This document shows positions 45,132 through 54,796 of a stretch of 64,000 nucleotides of DNA, piece by piece. Source of the DNA: Edaphobacter flagellatus (GTDB lineage: Bacteria > Acidobacteriota > Terriglobia > Terriglobales > Acidobacteriaceae). The position numbers and the translations under genes were made by a program. The notes beneath the pieces were generated by a model. The model had not been told where the DNA came from, searched no databases, and saw only the letters and a program-made list of their open reading frames with translations. Positions within the stretch are counted from its first letter, which is position 1, and each line of letters begins with the position of its first letter. The stretch covers positions 4,011,501 through 4,075,500 of the forward strand of contig NZ_CP073697.1 in assembly GCF_025264665.1 (NCBI RefSeq), written 5' to 3'.

Positions 45132-47696
45132 ATGGCTGAATTTGCGAGAGATGAGAACGAGCGCCAGGGGCGTTATAACCCGGCGGAGATCGAACCGAAG
45201 TGGCAGGCGCGGTGGGACGCCGATCCGGCTCTTTATGCAGCCGAAGGACATGATTCGGGCAAGCCGAAGTATTACTGCCTGGAGATGCTGCCGTATCCGA
45301 GCGGGCAGCTGCATATGGGGCATGTGCGGAACTACTCGATCGGCGATGCGCTGGCCAGGCACATGTGGATGCGCGGGTACAACGTGCTGCACCCGATGGG
45401 ATGGGACGCGTTTGGTTTGCCGGCTGAGAATGCAGCGCTGAAGAACAACACGCCTCCGCGCGAGTGGACGCTGAAGAATATTGCTGCGATGAAGTCGCAG
45501 ATGCGGCGCATTGGCTTGAGCTATGACTGGTCGAACGAGGTGACGACCTGTCTGCCGGATTACTACCACTGGAACCAGTGGTTCTTCCTGAAGATGTACG
45601 AGAAGGGCTTGGCGTACCGGAAGAAGAGCAAGGTGAACTGGTGTCCTGATTGCCAGACGGTGCTTGCCAATGAGCAGGTGATCAATGGGCGCTGCTGGCG
45701 GCATGAGGATACGATCGTCGAGCTGCGCGATCTGACGCAGTGGTTTTTGAAGATTACGAAGTACGCCGATGAGCTGCTGGATGGGCTCGACAAGCTGGAA
45801 GGCTGGCCGGAGAAGGTGCGCACGATGCAACGCAACTGGATCGGTCGCAGCGAAGGCGCGCTGGTGGATTTTGCCGTCGACGGTGAGGTGAAGGCCGATT
45901 GCGGCAAGATCACAGTATTTACGACGCGTATCGATACGATTCTGGGTGCGACGTCGGTGCAGCTGGCTCCAGAGCATGCGGTGGCGAAGGCGTTTGCGGC
46001 TGAGGATGCGGAGTTGGCCGCGAAGGTCGAGGCTTTGCTGGCCGAGCAGCAGAAGGCGCGTGAGTCGGACGATTTGGGCAATATCGAAAAGCACGGAGTG
46101 AACACGGGGCGCTTTGCCGTGAATCCGTTCAACGGCAAGCGTGTGCCGATCTGGGTGGGAAATTACATCCTGGCCGATTACGGTACGGGCGCGATCATGA
46201 GCGTTCCGGCACACGATGAGCGCGACTACGAGTTTGCGATCAAGTATGGGTTGGAGATCAAGCGCGTCATTGCTCCGAAAGACGTGGCTCCGCAGGATGG
46301 CGGTGAGCCTGAGCTGCCGTATACGGCGGAAGAGGATGCGGTGCTGATCGATTCGGGTGAGTGGACGGGGTTGAACTGTGTTGAGGCACAGCAGAAGATG
46401 GCCGCGTTTGCGAAGACGAAGGGATTTGGCGAGCCGACGGTAACGTATCGACTGAAGGACTGGGGCGTGAGCCGTCAGCGTTACTGGGGCACGCCGATTC
46501 CGATGGTGTATTGCCAGAACGGACATGCGAATGTAGAACCGGGCGGTGTCGTTGCGTTGCCGGAGAGCGCATTGCCGGTATTGCTGCCGGAGAATGTGGA
46601 GATTACGCAGGAGGGCGGATCGCCTCTGGGTAAGCTGCCGGAATTCCTGAACACGACGTGCCCGGTGTGTGGTGGTCCTGCGAAGCGTGAGACGGACACG
46701 ATGGATACGTTCGTCGATTCGAGCTGGTACTTCTACCGCTATACGGATGCGAAGGACGCATCGTTGCCGTTTGCGAGTGACAAGGCGAACTATTGGTTCC
46801 CGATCGATCAGTACATCGGCGGCGTGGAGCATGCAATTCTTCACCTCATCTATTCGCGCTTCTGGACGAAGGTTGCGCGCGACCTGGGCATGATCAAAAA
46901 CGATGAGCCTGCAGAGCGGTTGTTTACGCAGGGCATGGTGATCAAGGACGGCGCAAAGATGTCGAAGTCGAAGGGCAATGTGGTTTCGCCCGACGACATG
47001 ATTGCTCGTTATGGCGCCGATGCGACGCGTATGTATGCGCTGTTTGCGGCTCCACCGGACCGCGATCTGGAGTGGCAGGAGGAGGGCGTTGCCGGGATCA
47101 GCCGCTTCCTCGGACGCGTACATCGACTGGCAACGAAGTATGTCGGCCTTGTGCACAAAGGCCAGCAGCCGTTGCTGGAGAGCCGAACAGTCACTGACCA
47201 GAAGCTGCTGCGTAAGCTGCATCAGACGATTGCGAAGATCACGCAGGACTTTGGCGGGCGCTGGCACTTCAATACGTCGATCGCGGCGATCATGACGCTT
47301 ATCAATGAGATCAGCGCGGCTGAACCGGCAATCGATGCGGGTGAGGTCTCACCTGCTGCAGTGGCGGAGATCTTCCGCAATCTGGTTCTTCTGCTCGCGC
47401 CGTTTGCGCCGTTCTTTGCGGCGGAGATGTGGGAGCAGATCGGTGGCGAAGGAGTCGTGTTCCGCGCACCGTGGCCCAAGGCTGACGAAGAGCTCGCACG
47501 TGAGGATGAGGTTGAGATCCCGGTGCAGGTGAACGGCAAGCTGGTGAACGTCGTGAAGGTTCCGGCTGGCAGCGATGATGGAACTGTGAAGGCCGCGGCG
47601 CTTGCGGATGAGAAGGTAAAGGCTCGCGTTGAAGGCAAGACGGTTGTGAAGGTGATCGTGGTGCCGAACAAGCTGGTCAACCTTGTGGTGAAGTAG
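45132..47696 (+). CDS. leuS: Leucyl-tRNA synthetase
   Basis: The 854-residue class I synthetase has the HIGH-type motif HMGH at residues 61-64 within LPYPSGQLHMGHVRNYS, a zinc-binding-like VNWCPDCQTVLANEQV, an editing domain with SVPAHDERDYEFA, and the KMSKS loop at 609-613 in AKMSKSKGNVVSPDD. The anticodon-binding domain follows, with a C-terminal end KVIVVPNKLVNLVVK. It charges tRNA-Leu in the cytoplasm. It overlaps the next gene by one base. Length is normal for bacterial LeuRS. Confidence 0.98.
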   Translation: MAEFARDENERQGRYNPAEIEPKWQARWDADPALYAAEGHDSGKPKYYCLEMLPYPSGQLHMGHVRNYSIGDALARHMWMRGYNVLHPMGWDAFGLPAENAALKNNTPPREWTLKNIAAMKSQMRRIGLSYDWSNEVTTCLPDYYHWNQWFFLKMYEKGLAYRKKSKVNWCPDCQTVLANEQVINGRCWRHEDTIVELRDLTQWFLKITKYADELLDGLDKLEGWPEKVRTMQRNWIGRSEGALVDFAVDGEVKADCGKITVFTTRIDTILGATSVQLAPEHAVAKAFAAEDAELAAKVEALLAEQQKARESDDLGNIEKHGVNTGRFAVNPFNGKRVPIWVGNYILADYGTGAIMSVPAHDERDYEFAIKYGLEIKRVIAPKDVAPQDGGEPELPYTAEEDAVLIDSGEWTGLNCVEAQQKMAAFAKTKGFGEPTVTYRLKDWGVSRQRYWGTPIPMVYCQNGHANVEPGGVVALPESALPVLLPENVEITQEGGSPLGKLPEFLNTTCPVCGGPAKRETDTMDTFVDSSWYFYRYTDAKDASLPFASDKANYWFPIDQYIGGVEHAILHLIYSRFWTKVARDLGMIKNDEPAERLFTQGMVIKDGAKMSKSKGNVVSPDDMIARYGADATRMYALFAAPPDRDLEWQEEGVAGISRFLGRVHRLATKYVGLVHKGQQPLLESRTVTDQKLLRKLHQTIAKITQDFGGRWHFNTSIAAIMTLINEISAAEPAIDAGEVSPAAVAEIFRNLVLLLAPFAPFFAAEMWEQIGGEGVVFRAPWPKADEELAREDEVEIPVQVNGKLVNVVKVPAGSDDGTVKAAALADEKVKARVEGKTVVKVIVVPNKLVNLVVK

Positions 47697-48658
47697 TGGC
47701 GGCATCTTTTAATGACGGTAAGGGCACGATCGTCTCTGCGGGGGGCGGGGACGTTCGTGCGACGCAGTCGTTTGTCCGTGTGTTGTCGGAGTGCTGGAAG
47801 CGTCCGACGCTGACGGCGGTGGAGGTCCTGTGGCGGTGGCTGTATGGGATTCCAGCATTGCTGGTGCTGTGGCGTGCCGGAATGAGGATCGCTGCGGCGG
47901 CTCCGATGAGCATCAAGGCGCTGGAGTCGATGACGGTGACGCAGCCGATGAAGGTGGCGGAGACGATCGCGGAGGCGATGGCCGATCTGCTGCCTCCGAT
48001 AGCGGCCGAAGCGGTGTGGCTTGGGCCGCTGCTGCTGGTGACGTGGGTGGTATGGTCTTCGCTTGGGCGGACGATGGTGCTTCGCAAGATGGACCCGGCT
48101 TTGCATGCGCGGCCCTGGACGCTGATGGTGCTGCAGGCGATCCGCATTGTCGCTTTGGCGGCGAGCTTTGTCGTGTGGTTTTTGTGTTTGCAGTGGGCTG
48201 CGAACATGACGGTGACCGGGCCGCTGTCGCACGGTGGTGAACCGAATCTGGTTGGGTACTTCGCGCTGGCGATCATCGCGACGCTGGTGTTGTTTGTGCT
48301 GTGGGCGGTGGTGAGCTGGGTCTTCAGCGTGGCTCCTCTGCTGGCGATGCTGCGTAATGTCGGCGTGGGGGCGAGCCTTGCGTCGGCGTTTCAGCTGGGT
48401 CCGCTGAAGAGCAAGCTGGTGGAAATCAATCTGGTGATGGGAATCGTCAAGATCGCGCTGATTGTGTTGGCGCTGGTCTTTTCATCGACGCCGCTGCCAT
48501 TTGAGAGTGTGGCGACGCCGGAGTTTCTCTATACCTGGTGGGCCGGTGTGGCGGTGCTGTATCTGGTGGCATCGGACTTCTTCCACGTGGCCCGGCTGCT
48601 TGGCTACCTGAGGCTGTGGCGAGCCTACGAAACGCCTGAGAAGGAATCGCAGAATTGA
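47696..48658 (+). CDS. Multi-pass membrane protein of unknown function between leuS and guaA
   Basis: The 320-residue protein starts at a GTG that overlaps the leuS stop codon by one base. It has about six hydrophobic segments, for example LYGIPALLVLWRAG, WLGPLLLVTWVVWSS, IRIVALAASFVVWFLCLQW, YFALAIIATLVLFVLWAVVSWVF and LVMGIVKIALIVLALVF. The pattern VLWRWLYGIPAL near the N-terminus and the long alpha-helical middle part suggest a conserved acidobacterial family, but I cannot name it. It probably shares a transcript with leuS. Confidence 0.75.
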   Translation: MAASFNDGKGTIVSAGGGDVRATQSFVRVLSECWKRPTLTAVEVLWRWLYGIPALLVLWRAGMRIAAAAPMSIKALESMTVTQPMKVAETIAEAMADLLPPIAAEAVWLGPLLLVTWVVWSSLGRTMVLRKMDPALHARPWTLMVLQAIRIVALAASFVVWFLCLQWAANMTVTGPLSHGGEPNLVGYFALAIIATLVLFVLWAVVSWVFSVAPLLAMLRNVGVGASLASAFQLGPLKSKLVEINLVMGIVKIALIVLALVFSSTPLPFESVATPEFLYTWWAGVAVLYLVASDFFHVARLLGYLRLWRAYETPEKESQN

Positions 48659-48667
48659 CGGGGCATT

Positions 48668-48679
48668 TACACTGGATGT
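48668..48679 (+). promoter_or_regulatory. Candidate leaderless promoter -10 box (TACACT) for guaA
   Basis: TACACT lies exactly 6 bases before the GTG start of guaA, and no Shine-Dalgarno sequence is seen. The box is in the 21-base gap after the membrane protein gene. Confidence 0.3.
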
Positions 48680-50239
48680 GTGGACACCTCGACAATCGTT
48701 ATCCTGGACTTTGGGTCGCAATATACGCAGCTCATCGCGCGGCGCATCCGCGAATTTAATGTCTTTTCGGTCGTGCTGCCGTGCACGACGCCGCTGGAAA
48801 AGATTCGTGAACTGAACCCTAAGGGATTGATCCTGTCAGGTGGGCCCAGCTCGGTCTATGACGCCGATGCTCCTGCGGCCGATCCGGCGTTGCTGAAGAT
48901 GGAGCTGCCGGTGCTCGGTATCTGTTACGGGCTGCAGTTCATCACGCACCATCTCGGCGGCAAGGTGGAATCGGCTCCCGCGCGCGAGTATGGCCATGCG
49001 CAGGTGAGTGTGATTGCCGAGACGCCGCTCTTTCGCGGGCTGCCGCAGACACTGGATGTGTGGATGTCGCATGGCGATGAGGCGAAGATGCTGCCCGAGG
49101 GCTTCAGGCTGACGGCGCAGACGTCGAACGCCGTTGCAGGAATCGCCAACGAAGAGCGCAGGATGTGGGCAGTGCAGTTTCATCCCGAGGTCGCACACAC
49201 GCGGCAGGGCATGGAGTTGCTGAAGAACTTCTGCATCGACATCTGTGGCGCGAAGCAGGACTGGACGCCGGAACATTTTATTCAGTCGACGGTGGAGCGG
49301 ATTCGTAAACAGGTGGGTGATGGCCATGCGATCTGCGGTTTGAGCGGGGGGGTGGATTCGTCGGTTGCCGCGGTGCTTGTTGCCAAGGCGATTGGCGACA
49401 GACTGACGTGCATCTTCGTGAACAACGGCGTGCTGCGCAAGGATGAGTTTGCCAAGGTGCAGAAGACAATGCGCGAGGGCCTAGGCCTGAATGTCGTTGC
49501 CGTCGATGCGGGCGAACGTTTTCTGACGAAGCTGGCAGGCGTTACCGATCCCGAGAAGAAGCGCAAGATCATTGGCAATGAGTTCATTGCGGTGTTCGAC
49601 GACGAGGCCGCGAAGATATTCCAGGCTGAGAAGAGCGCGGGGGAAGAGGTCGCGTGGCTGGTGCAGGGAACGCTGTATCCGGATGTGATCGAGTCGTCGA
49701 GTGTGCATGGCCCCTCACATACGATCAAGAGCCACCATAATGTGGGTGGTTTGCCGGAGAACATGAAGCTGAAGCTGATCGAGCCGCTGCGCGATCTGTT
49801 CAAGGATGAAGTGCGCAGGATCGGACGTGATCTCGGCATGCCGGATGAGATTCTGGAGCGCCAGCCGTTCCCAGGACCGGGGTTGGCGGTGCGTATTCTG
49901 GGCGAGGTGACGGCGGATCGCGTTGCTCTGTTGCAAGAGGCCGACGAGATCGTCGTTACGGAGATCAAGAAGGCGGGGCTCTATCGCAAGGTGTGGCAGA
50001 GCTTTGCCGTTCTGCTGCCGGTGAAGAGCGTGGGTGTGATGGGTGACCAGCGCACCTACGCGTTCACCTGCGCGATTCGTGCAGTAGAGAGCGAAGACGG
50101 CATGACAGCCGACTGGGCTCCACTGCCATATGAGGTATTGCGAACGATTTCGAGCCGTATTGTGAGCGAGGTGCGCGGCATCAATCGTGTGGTGTACGAC
50201 ATCACCTCGAAGCCGCCCGGAACGATTGAGTGGGAGTAG
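48680..50239 (+). CDS. guaA: GMP synthase (glutamine-hydrolysing)
   Basis: The 519-residue protein has a class I glutamine amidotransferase domain with catalytic Cys82 in GICYGLQ and His in VQFHPEV. An ATP pyrophosphatase domain follows with P-loop [12 protein letters not shown], and then the dimerisation domain ending [19 protein letters not shown]. It converts XMP to GMP. The start codon is GTG, giving [17 protein letters not shown] close to the N-terminus as usual. It is followed by a convergent gene 22 bases away. Confidence 0.98.
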   Translation: MDTSTIVILDFGSQYTQLIARRIREFNVFSVVLPCTTPLEKIRELNPKGLILSGGPSSVYDADAPAADPALLKMELPVLGICYGLQFITHHLGGKVESAPAREYGHAQVSVIAETPLFRGLPQTLDVWMSHGDEAKMLPEGFRLTAQTSNAVAGIANEERRMWAVQFHPEVAHTRQGMELLKNFCIDICGAKQDWTPEHFIQSTVERIRKQVGDGHAICGLSGGVDSSVAAVLVAKAIGDRLTCIFVNNGVLRKDEFAKVQKTMREGLGLNVVAVDAGERFLTKLAGVTDPEKKRKIIGNEFIAVFDDEAAKIFQAEKSAGEEVAWLVQGTLYPDVIESSSVHGPSHTIKSHHNVGGLPENMKLKLIEPLRDLFKDEVRRIGRDLGMPDEILERQPFPGPGLAVRILGEVTADRVALLQEADEIVVTEIKKAGLYRKVWQSFAVLLPVKSVGVMGDQRTYAFTCAIRAVESEDGMTADWAPLPYEVLRTISSRIVSEVRGINRVVYDITSKPPGTIEWE

Positions 50240-50261
50240 AAGTCCCTCTGATCGACTGACG

Positions 50262-51572
50262 CTATTTATTGTTGCTGCGAAGTACCGAAGCGTTGCGCGG
50301 CATGGCTTCAATGACGAGTCGCGTATCGCGTGCGAAGGTGACATCGTGCCCGTGTGCGATCCAGCGACGATAGAGCGATACGGCTGTACCGTAGGCGCCG
50401 ATTCCAGCTGCAACATTGGGCGAGGTGCCGGACATCGCGATGATGCGTGCCGCGAGGCCGAATCCATTGGCGCCGACAAAATTTTTGCCAAGCTGTCCGT
50501 CGCGGTCCCGATCCAGAGGACGGGTTGCGAGCAAGGCGAGGAGCAGCGGCACGACAATCTTGTCCTGTGGCTTGGGCTTGACCTTGCCTTCGGAGTCCAT
50601 TGCGAGATTGGCGGTCGAGGCAGTGTCTGCGCCGGTGAGTGCTGACTGTACGTTTTGCGTCTGGCCACCAGGCAGGACAATCTGGCGGAAGTCGAAGCCT
50701 AGCGTACCTGCACGTGCGAAGGAGCGCGCAGGCTTTGCCCGGGTGACGGCACCGATGAGAACGGCGCCTGCGGGAATCGCAAGTGTGTGGTCGGCGTTAT
50801 AGATGGGTTCGGCGACGACAGCCTGGACGGGCTCACCCGTCTTTGCTGTTGCAGATGTGAGCTGGTCCCGCAGATAGGCCTGGATCATCCAGGCATCCTT
50901 GGTTGCGGGTGCTGGTGTTGTTGGGTCTGGTTTCGGCGCTGCATGAAGGACGGGGAAGGTGACTGGTTGCGTCGTCTCCACGGTCCATGCAGTACCCGAT
51001 TCGATGCGCTCCGGATGGTAGGGAAGCTGATGATAGAAGAGCTGCAAAAGCCGGTCACCTTTTTCGGGCGCGGTGACGACGGCGATCTGGCCGTGCAGAA
51101 TCTGCATGCCTGTATCCCACTGCTTGCGAATGAAGCCACCTTTGCGCGGCTCAGGAGCGGTGAGGCGCAGAATAGGGGCACCATTGGTTGCAGGGCCGGC
51201 TGTGAATGGGATCGAGGTGCCGTCGCTCAACATAATCTGAGTGAACTGAACGACAGGAATATGGAAGGGAGTGAAGTCCCCGTTCAGCCGTGCCTGCACA
51301 CGCTGGGAGTGATTGGAGTTGAGCTGGATGACGGTACCGATGACAGCGGTCTTTTCAGGTAGAACAATCTCCTGGCCGATGTATACGGGATAGATCAGCT
51401 CGCCGCGGACTGTCTCTCCAATACGCATCGGAAGATGACCCACGATGCGAACAGGCAATGGGGTTCCTGCAGGGAGAGTCGCTGTCGGTGGATCACACCA
51501 TGCAGCGCGGCCAGCAAGGAGGAGTAAAGGCAACAGAAATAGAAACTTGAACTGGCGCTGTGAGGAGGGCAT
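50262..51572 (-). CDS. Exported protein of unknown function with TrbI/VirB10-like domains
   Basis: The 436-residue protein has a signal peptide (FKFLFLLPLLLLAGRAAWC) and at least two similar beta-rich modules. The first (TLPAGTPLPVRIVGHLPMRIGE to LPEKTAVIGTVIQLN) and the second (SATAKTGEPVQAVVAEPIYNAD to IPAGAVLIGAVTRAKPARSF) share the pattern of a variable start, an IPxG or LPxK step and a G-x-V strand, as in TrbI/VirB10-like domains. No secretion-system genes are nearby, so the role is probably envelope-related. The ATG at 51572 is chosen; a TTG 9 bases earlier is also possible. Confidence 0.65.
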   Translation of the reverse strand: MPSSQRQFKFLFLLPLLLLAGRAAWCDPPTATLPAGTPLPVRIVGHLPMRIGETVRGELIYPVYIGQEIVLPEKTAVIGTVIQLNSNHSQRVQARLNGDFTPFHIPVVQFTQIMLSDGTSIPFTAGPATNGAPILRLTAPEPRKGGFIRKQWDTGMQILHGQIAVVTAPEKGDRLLQLFYHQLPYHPERIESGTAWTVETTQPVTFPVLHAAPKPDPTTPAPATKDAWMIQAYLRDQLTSATAKTGEPVQAVVAEPIYNADHTLAIPAGAVLIGAVTRAKPARSFARAGTLGFDFRQIVLPGGQTQNVQSALTGADTASTANLAMDSEGKVKPKPQDKIVVPLLLALLATRPLDRDRDGQLGKNFVGANGFGLAARIIAMSGTSPNVAAGIGAYGTAVSLYRRWIAHGHDVTFARDTRLVIEAMPRNASVLRSNNK

Positions 51573-51687
51573 TGAAGTCAAAGGTAGCGGCGATGGATTA
51601 AGCCGTGCTGAAGAGACGTAGCTGTCTACGGATCGTCACTGAAAATGTAAAAAGCGCACTTTTGCAGAAATATTTGATTCCTAGTGG

Positions 51688-51715
51688 TTGACAACTGCGT
51701 CTATATCGCTAGACT
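51688..51715 (+). promoter_or_regulatory. Candidate sigma-70-type promoter
   Basis: A perfect -35 TTGACA (51688-51693) is followed after 16 bases by TAGACT (51710-51715). It precedes the small secreted-protein gene by about 16 bases and could also serve the carbonic anhydrase and transporter genes. Confidence 0.5.
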
Positions 51716-51731
51716 TCAGAATAGAATTGCC

Positions 51732-52157
51732 ATGATGCGGCAGAAATCCATTTCGGACAGGTTGTTACTCGGCGCGATTTTCTTCGGGCTGAACCTGCTC
51801 TGCTTTTTTGGCGTCATGCACGGCCACCATGTGGTTCATCACACCCGTGTGAACTATTCGCATATCACAGCTCATGCGACGCGCAGAGCTGGATCGCGCA
51901 GTGGCCGCGACAGCGTAGCATTTGCTGTCGATGCAAACTTCGATCATTCGGCTGTCGATCATGCGCCGAAGGTGACGCTGTCGAAGGCGTCGCCTGCAGG
52001 GAAGACAATCTTTGCTCCGGTTGCAGTAGCAGCTGTTGCATTTGTGCTTCCTCGTCCTGAAGAGCGGACTGAACCGCTTGCTCAGGAAAACGTCATTGCT
52101 CTGGGTTCTGCTCCTCGTGCGCCCGGGCTTGGACGTGCCCCTCCTATCGCTGCTTAG
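51732..52157 (+). CDS. Small His-rich exported or membrane protein of unknown function
   Basis: The 141-residue frame begins MMRQKSISDRLLLGAIFFGLNLLCFFGVMHGHHVVHH, described in parts: one hydrophobic segment and then a histidine cluster. The rest is Ala/Pro-rich and low in complexity (FAPVAVAAVAFVLPRPEE). I recognise no family. The promoter in front and the position ahead of carbonic anhydrase support it as a gene, but coding status is not certain. The start could be 51732 or 51735. Confidence 0.45.
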   Translation: MMRQKSISDRLLLGAIFFGLNLLCFFGVMHGHHVVHHTRVNYSHITAHATRRAGSRSGRDSVAFAVDANFDHSAVDHAPKVTLSKASPAGKTIFAPVAVAAVAFVLPRPEERTEPLAQENVIALGSAPRAPGLGRAPPIAA

Positions 52158-52305
52158 TCCTCCATCGCAGAACTGCATTGTGCGTTCGGTATAGGTGCGT
52201 TTCAGCACCCATCGAATCGCAGGTTCTTCAACCAACAATGCGTGTATTCATGACGATTTTGCGCAGTGCCTGACCAGATTCGGGCCTGCAGCACGGAGAA
52301 ATACT

Positions 52306-52977
52306 ATGCAGCAGTTGATTGATGGCTACAGCCGTTTCCGTTCCAAGGTCTATCCGCAGCACTCCAAACTCTTCGAAAAACTTGCCAAAGGCCAGCAGCC
52401 GCAGGCTCTGTTCATCACCTGCGCAGACTCGCGTGTGATGCCCGAGATGATGATGCAGTGCGAGCCTGGTGTGCTGTTTTCGTGCCGCAATGCGGGCAAC
52501 CTGATTCCTCCTCCGAGCGAAGTTGGCAGCGGTGTGCCGGCGACGATCGAGTATGCGATCCGCGTTCTGAAGATTCGTGACATTGTGGTTTGCGGTCACT
52601 CGGATTGCGGCGCTATGAAGGGCATTCTGAAGATAGATGAGCTGGAGTCGCTGCCGGTGGTTCGGGGCTGGCTGGAGCATGCGGGCCCATCGGCGCGCTG
52701 GCTGACGAAGATGCTGAAGAAGACGACCACGATGTCCTTTGAGGAGACGCTGGAGGCGGTGACCGAAGCCAACATCATCGTCCAGATGCAGAACCTGAGG
52801 ATGCATCCGTCGGTGGATGAGGCGATCCGGCAGGGAGCGTTACATCTGCATGGATGGATGTACGACATCGGCAGCGGTGCGATCCGGCAGTTCGATCCTG
52901 AGACGGGAGCCTTCACCCCCTTGATTGCAGACGGCCGCACGGAAACGCACAGCGAGCCTGCGAAGAAGATCGCCTAA
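52306..52977 (+). CDS. Beta-class carbonic anhydrase
   Basis: The 223-residue protein has zinc ligands Cys39 with the Asp41-Arg43 dyad in TCADSRV, and His98 and Cys101 in GHSDCGAMKG. It also has SCRNAGNLIPPP and ATIEYAIRVLKIRDIVVCGH. The ATG at 52306 follows CACGGAGAAA, so an upstream extension to 52195 is not needed. It hydrates CO2 to bicarbonate in the cytoplasm. The SulP transporter begins 29 bases downstream, fitting a bicarbonate supply pair. Confidence 0.95.
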   Translation: MQQLIDGYSRFRSKVYPQHSKLFEKLAKGQQPQALFITCADSRVMPEMMMQCEPGVLFSCRNAGNLIPPPSEVGSGVPATIEYAIRVLKIRDIVVCGHSDCGAMKGILKIDELESLPVVRGWLEHAGPSARWLTKMLKKTTTMSFEETLEAVTEANIIVQMQNLRMHPSVDEAIRQGALHLHGWMYDIGSGAIRQFDPETGAFTPLIADGRTETHSEPAKKIA

Positions 52978-53006
52978 CCACAGATCGCCAGCAAAGGAGA
53001 GCGACC

Positions 53007-54593
53007 GTGAACACTACAGTGGACATCATTACACCCAAGCATCAAGCAAACTCCGCAGGCGGCCCGCCGGGCGCATCGACGGGCTCGGCGAAGGCGGGAG
53101 CGTGGATGCGCGACCTCTCCGCTTCTCTCGTTGTCTTTCTGGTGGCGTTGCCGCTGTGCATGGGCATTGCACTGGCTTCAGGCATGCCTCCCGCCGCTGG
53201 CCTGGTGACGGGCATTATCGGTGGTCTCGTCGTTGGATTTCTTGCGGGGCAACCGCTGCAGGTTTCGGGACCTGCAGCGGGACTCGCCGTTATCGTCTTT
53301 CAGATGGTGCGTGAGCACGGCGTCGGCGCGCTTGGGCCGATTCTGATGCTGGCCGGTGCTGTTCAGCTTGTAGCCGGATTGCTGAAGACGGGCCGTTGGT
53401 TCCGGGCGATTTCGCCTGAGGTGATTCACGGCATGCTTGCCGGCATCGGCGTGCTGATTGTGATCCAGCAGTTCCATGTCGTTCTGGATCGTGCACCGGA
53501 ACACAGTGGACCGGCAAACATCAAGGCGATGTGGGGCGCGATCTTTGGCGGACTGTTTCCGCTGAATGGCAGCAAGGAAGAGGCAGCCGCGCTGGTCGGT
53601 ATTACGACGATCGCCGTCATGCTGCTGTGGGAGCGATTCCGTCCGGCGAAGCTGAAGCTGGTTCCGGGCGCGCTGCTGGGCATTACGGCTGCGACGACGA
53701 TGGCACAGGTGCTGGGGCTGCATGTAAACCGCGTAAAGGTTCCAGCGAATCTGACGCAGATGATTTCGTTTCCCAGTCTGGATGCACTGCATGGGCTCAA
53801 GCTTTCCACAATTGTGGGCACCGCGCTTGCACTTGCATTTATCGCCAGCGCAGAGACGCTGCTTTCTGCCGCTGCCGTCGATCAGATGCAGACGCGCTCG
53901 AAGACGAACTACGACCGCGAGCTCGCGGCGCAGGGTATTGGCAATATTTTGTGCGGCCTGGTTGGATCGCTGCCGATGACAGGCGTGATTGTTCGCAGCT
54001 CTGCAAACGTACAGGCCGGGGCGGAGACACGGCGCTCGGCGATTCTGCACGGGGCGTGGATGTTGGTTTCCGTCGTGCTGCTTGGATCGATGCTGCGCTT
54101 GATTCCAACGGCGAGCCTGGCTGCGGTGCTGGTGCTGGTCGGTATCAAGTTAGTGAAGCCGGCAGAGATAAAAAAACTGGGCCGCTTCGGTGTGGTTCCG
54201 GTACTGATCTACTTCGCTTCGATGATCACGATTGTTGCTACGGACCTGTTGACTGGCGTACTGGTCGGCGTTGGATTGTCGCTGATGCGCCTGCTGTACA
54301 CCGTCACGCACCTTGAGGCACGCGTCGTTGAAGAGGAGAACAACACCCATATTCATCTGAACGGGGTGGGCACATTCCTGGCGATTCCGCGGATTGCACA
54401 GGCGCTCGACAAAGTTGGCCCGGGCAAGGATGTGCACATCCACTGCGCGAATCTGCGCTACATCGATCATGCCTGCATCGAGGTGATCGAAGGCTGGACG
54501 GAGCAGAGAGAGCAGAATGGACAGCTTGTCCATGTCGAGATCGAGAAGCTGCATTTGCGGTATCGCGCACGGGTGAGCGAGTCCGTGAGCTAA
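53007..54593 (+). CDS. SulP-family anion (probably bicarbonate) transporter with STAS domain
   Basis: The 528-residue protein has ten or more membrane helices with the SulP signatures LVVFLVALPLCMGIALASGMPPAAGLVTGIIGGL, read here as one region from residue 37, and PLQVSGPAAGLAVI. A short C-terminal STAS domain holds VHIHCANLRYIDHACIEVIEGW. The GTG start follows AAAGGAGAG. Pairing with a carbonic anhydrase gene is known for bicarbonate-type SulP proteins, so bicarbonate is the likely substrate; sulfate remains possible. A terminator follows. Confidence 0.9.
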   Translation: MNTTVDIITPKHQANSAGGPPGASTGSAKAGAWMRDLSASLVVFLVALPLCMGIALASGMPPAAGLVTGIIGGLVVGFLAGQPLQVSGPAAGLAVIVFQMVREHGVGALGPILMLAGAVQLVAGLLKTGRWFRAISPEVIHGMLAGIGVLIVIQQFHVVLDRAPEHSGPANIKAMWGAIFGGLFPLNGSKEEAAALVGITTIAVMLLWERFRPAKLKLVPGALLGITAATTMAQVLGLHVNRVKVPANLTQMISFPSLDALHGLKLSTIVGTALALAFIASAETLLSAAAVDQMQTRSKTNYDRELAAQGIGNILCGLVGSLPMTGVIVRSSANVQAGAETRRSAILHGAWMLVSVVLLGSMLRLIPTASLAAVLVLVGIKLVKPAEIKKLGRFGVVPVLIYFASMITIVATDLLTGVLVGVGLSLMRLLYTVTHLEARVVEEENNTHIHLNGVGTFLAIPRIAQALDKVGPGKDVHIHCANLRYIDHACIEVIEGWTEQREQNGQLVHVEIEKLHLRYRARVSESVS

Positions 54594-54613
54594 ACAAGAT
54601 TGGTTTTTCGCAG

Positions 54614-54652
54614 GAGCGGGGCTGCAATCCCGTCGGCCCCGCTCTCTTTTTT
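54614..54652 (+). terminator. Intrinsic terminator after the SulP gene
   Basis: A 9-bp GC stem (54614-54622 with 54636-54644) is followed by TCTTTTTT, 20 bases after the SulP stop codon. Confidence 0.8.
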
Positions 54653-54713
54653 CAAGTTCTTACGATGTTGTCCGAGAGCAGTACAGACGATGTAAATGCA
54701 GTAGATCAGTAGA

Positions 54714-54774
54714 AAAAGAGAGCGGCGAACTCATTCGTGGGTTCGCCGCTCTTATTCGTGGGTTCGCCGCTCTT
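54714..54774 (-). terminator. Terminator of the lacD-like gene with a tandemly duplicated arm
   Basis: Two head-to-tail 21-base copies (54733-54753 and 54754-54774, zero spacing) each carry one arm that can pair with 54719-54730 over 12 bp. Read on the minus strand, the stem is followed by CTTTTTCT, which is a U tract. Either copy can form the hairpin, so there are two mutually exclusive structures. Confidence 0.75.
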
Positions 54775-54796
54775 AATTGATATTTCTGTTTTCGTT

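Noticed and set aside
45117..47267. Long open frame of about 716 codons opposite leuS
   Set aside because: It is antisense to a certain gene, is rich in Arg/His/Leu as expected for the reverse frame of high-GC coding DNA, and has no recognisable motif.
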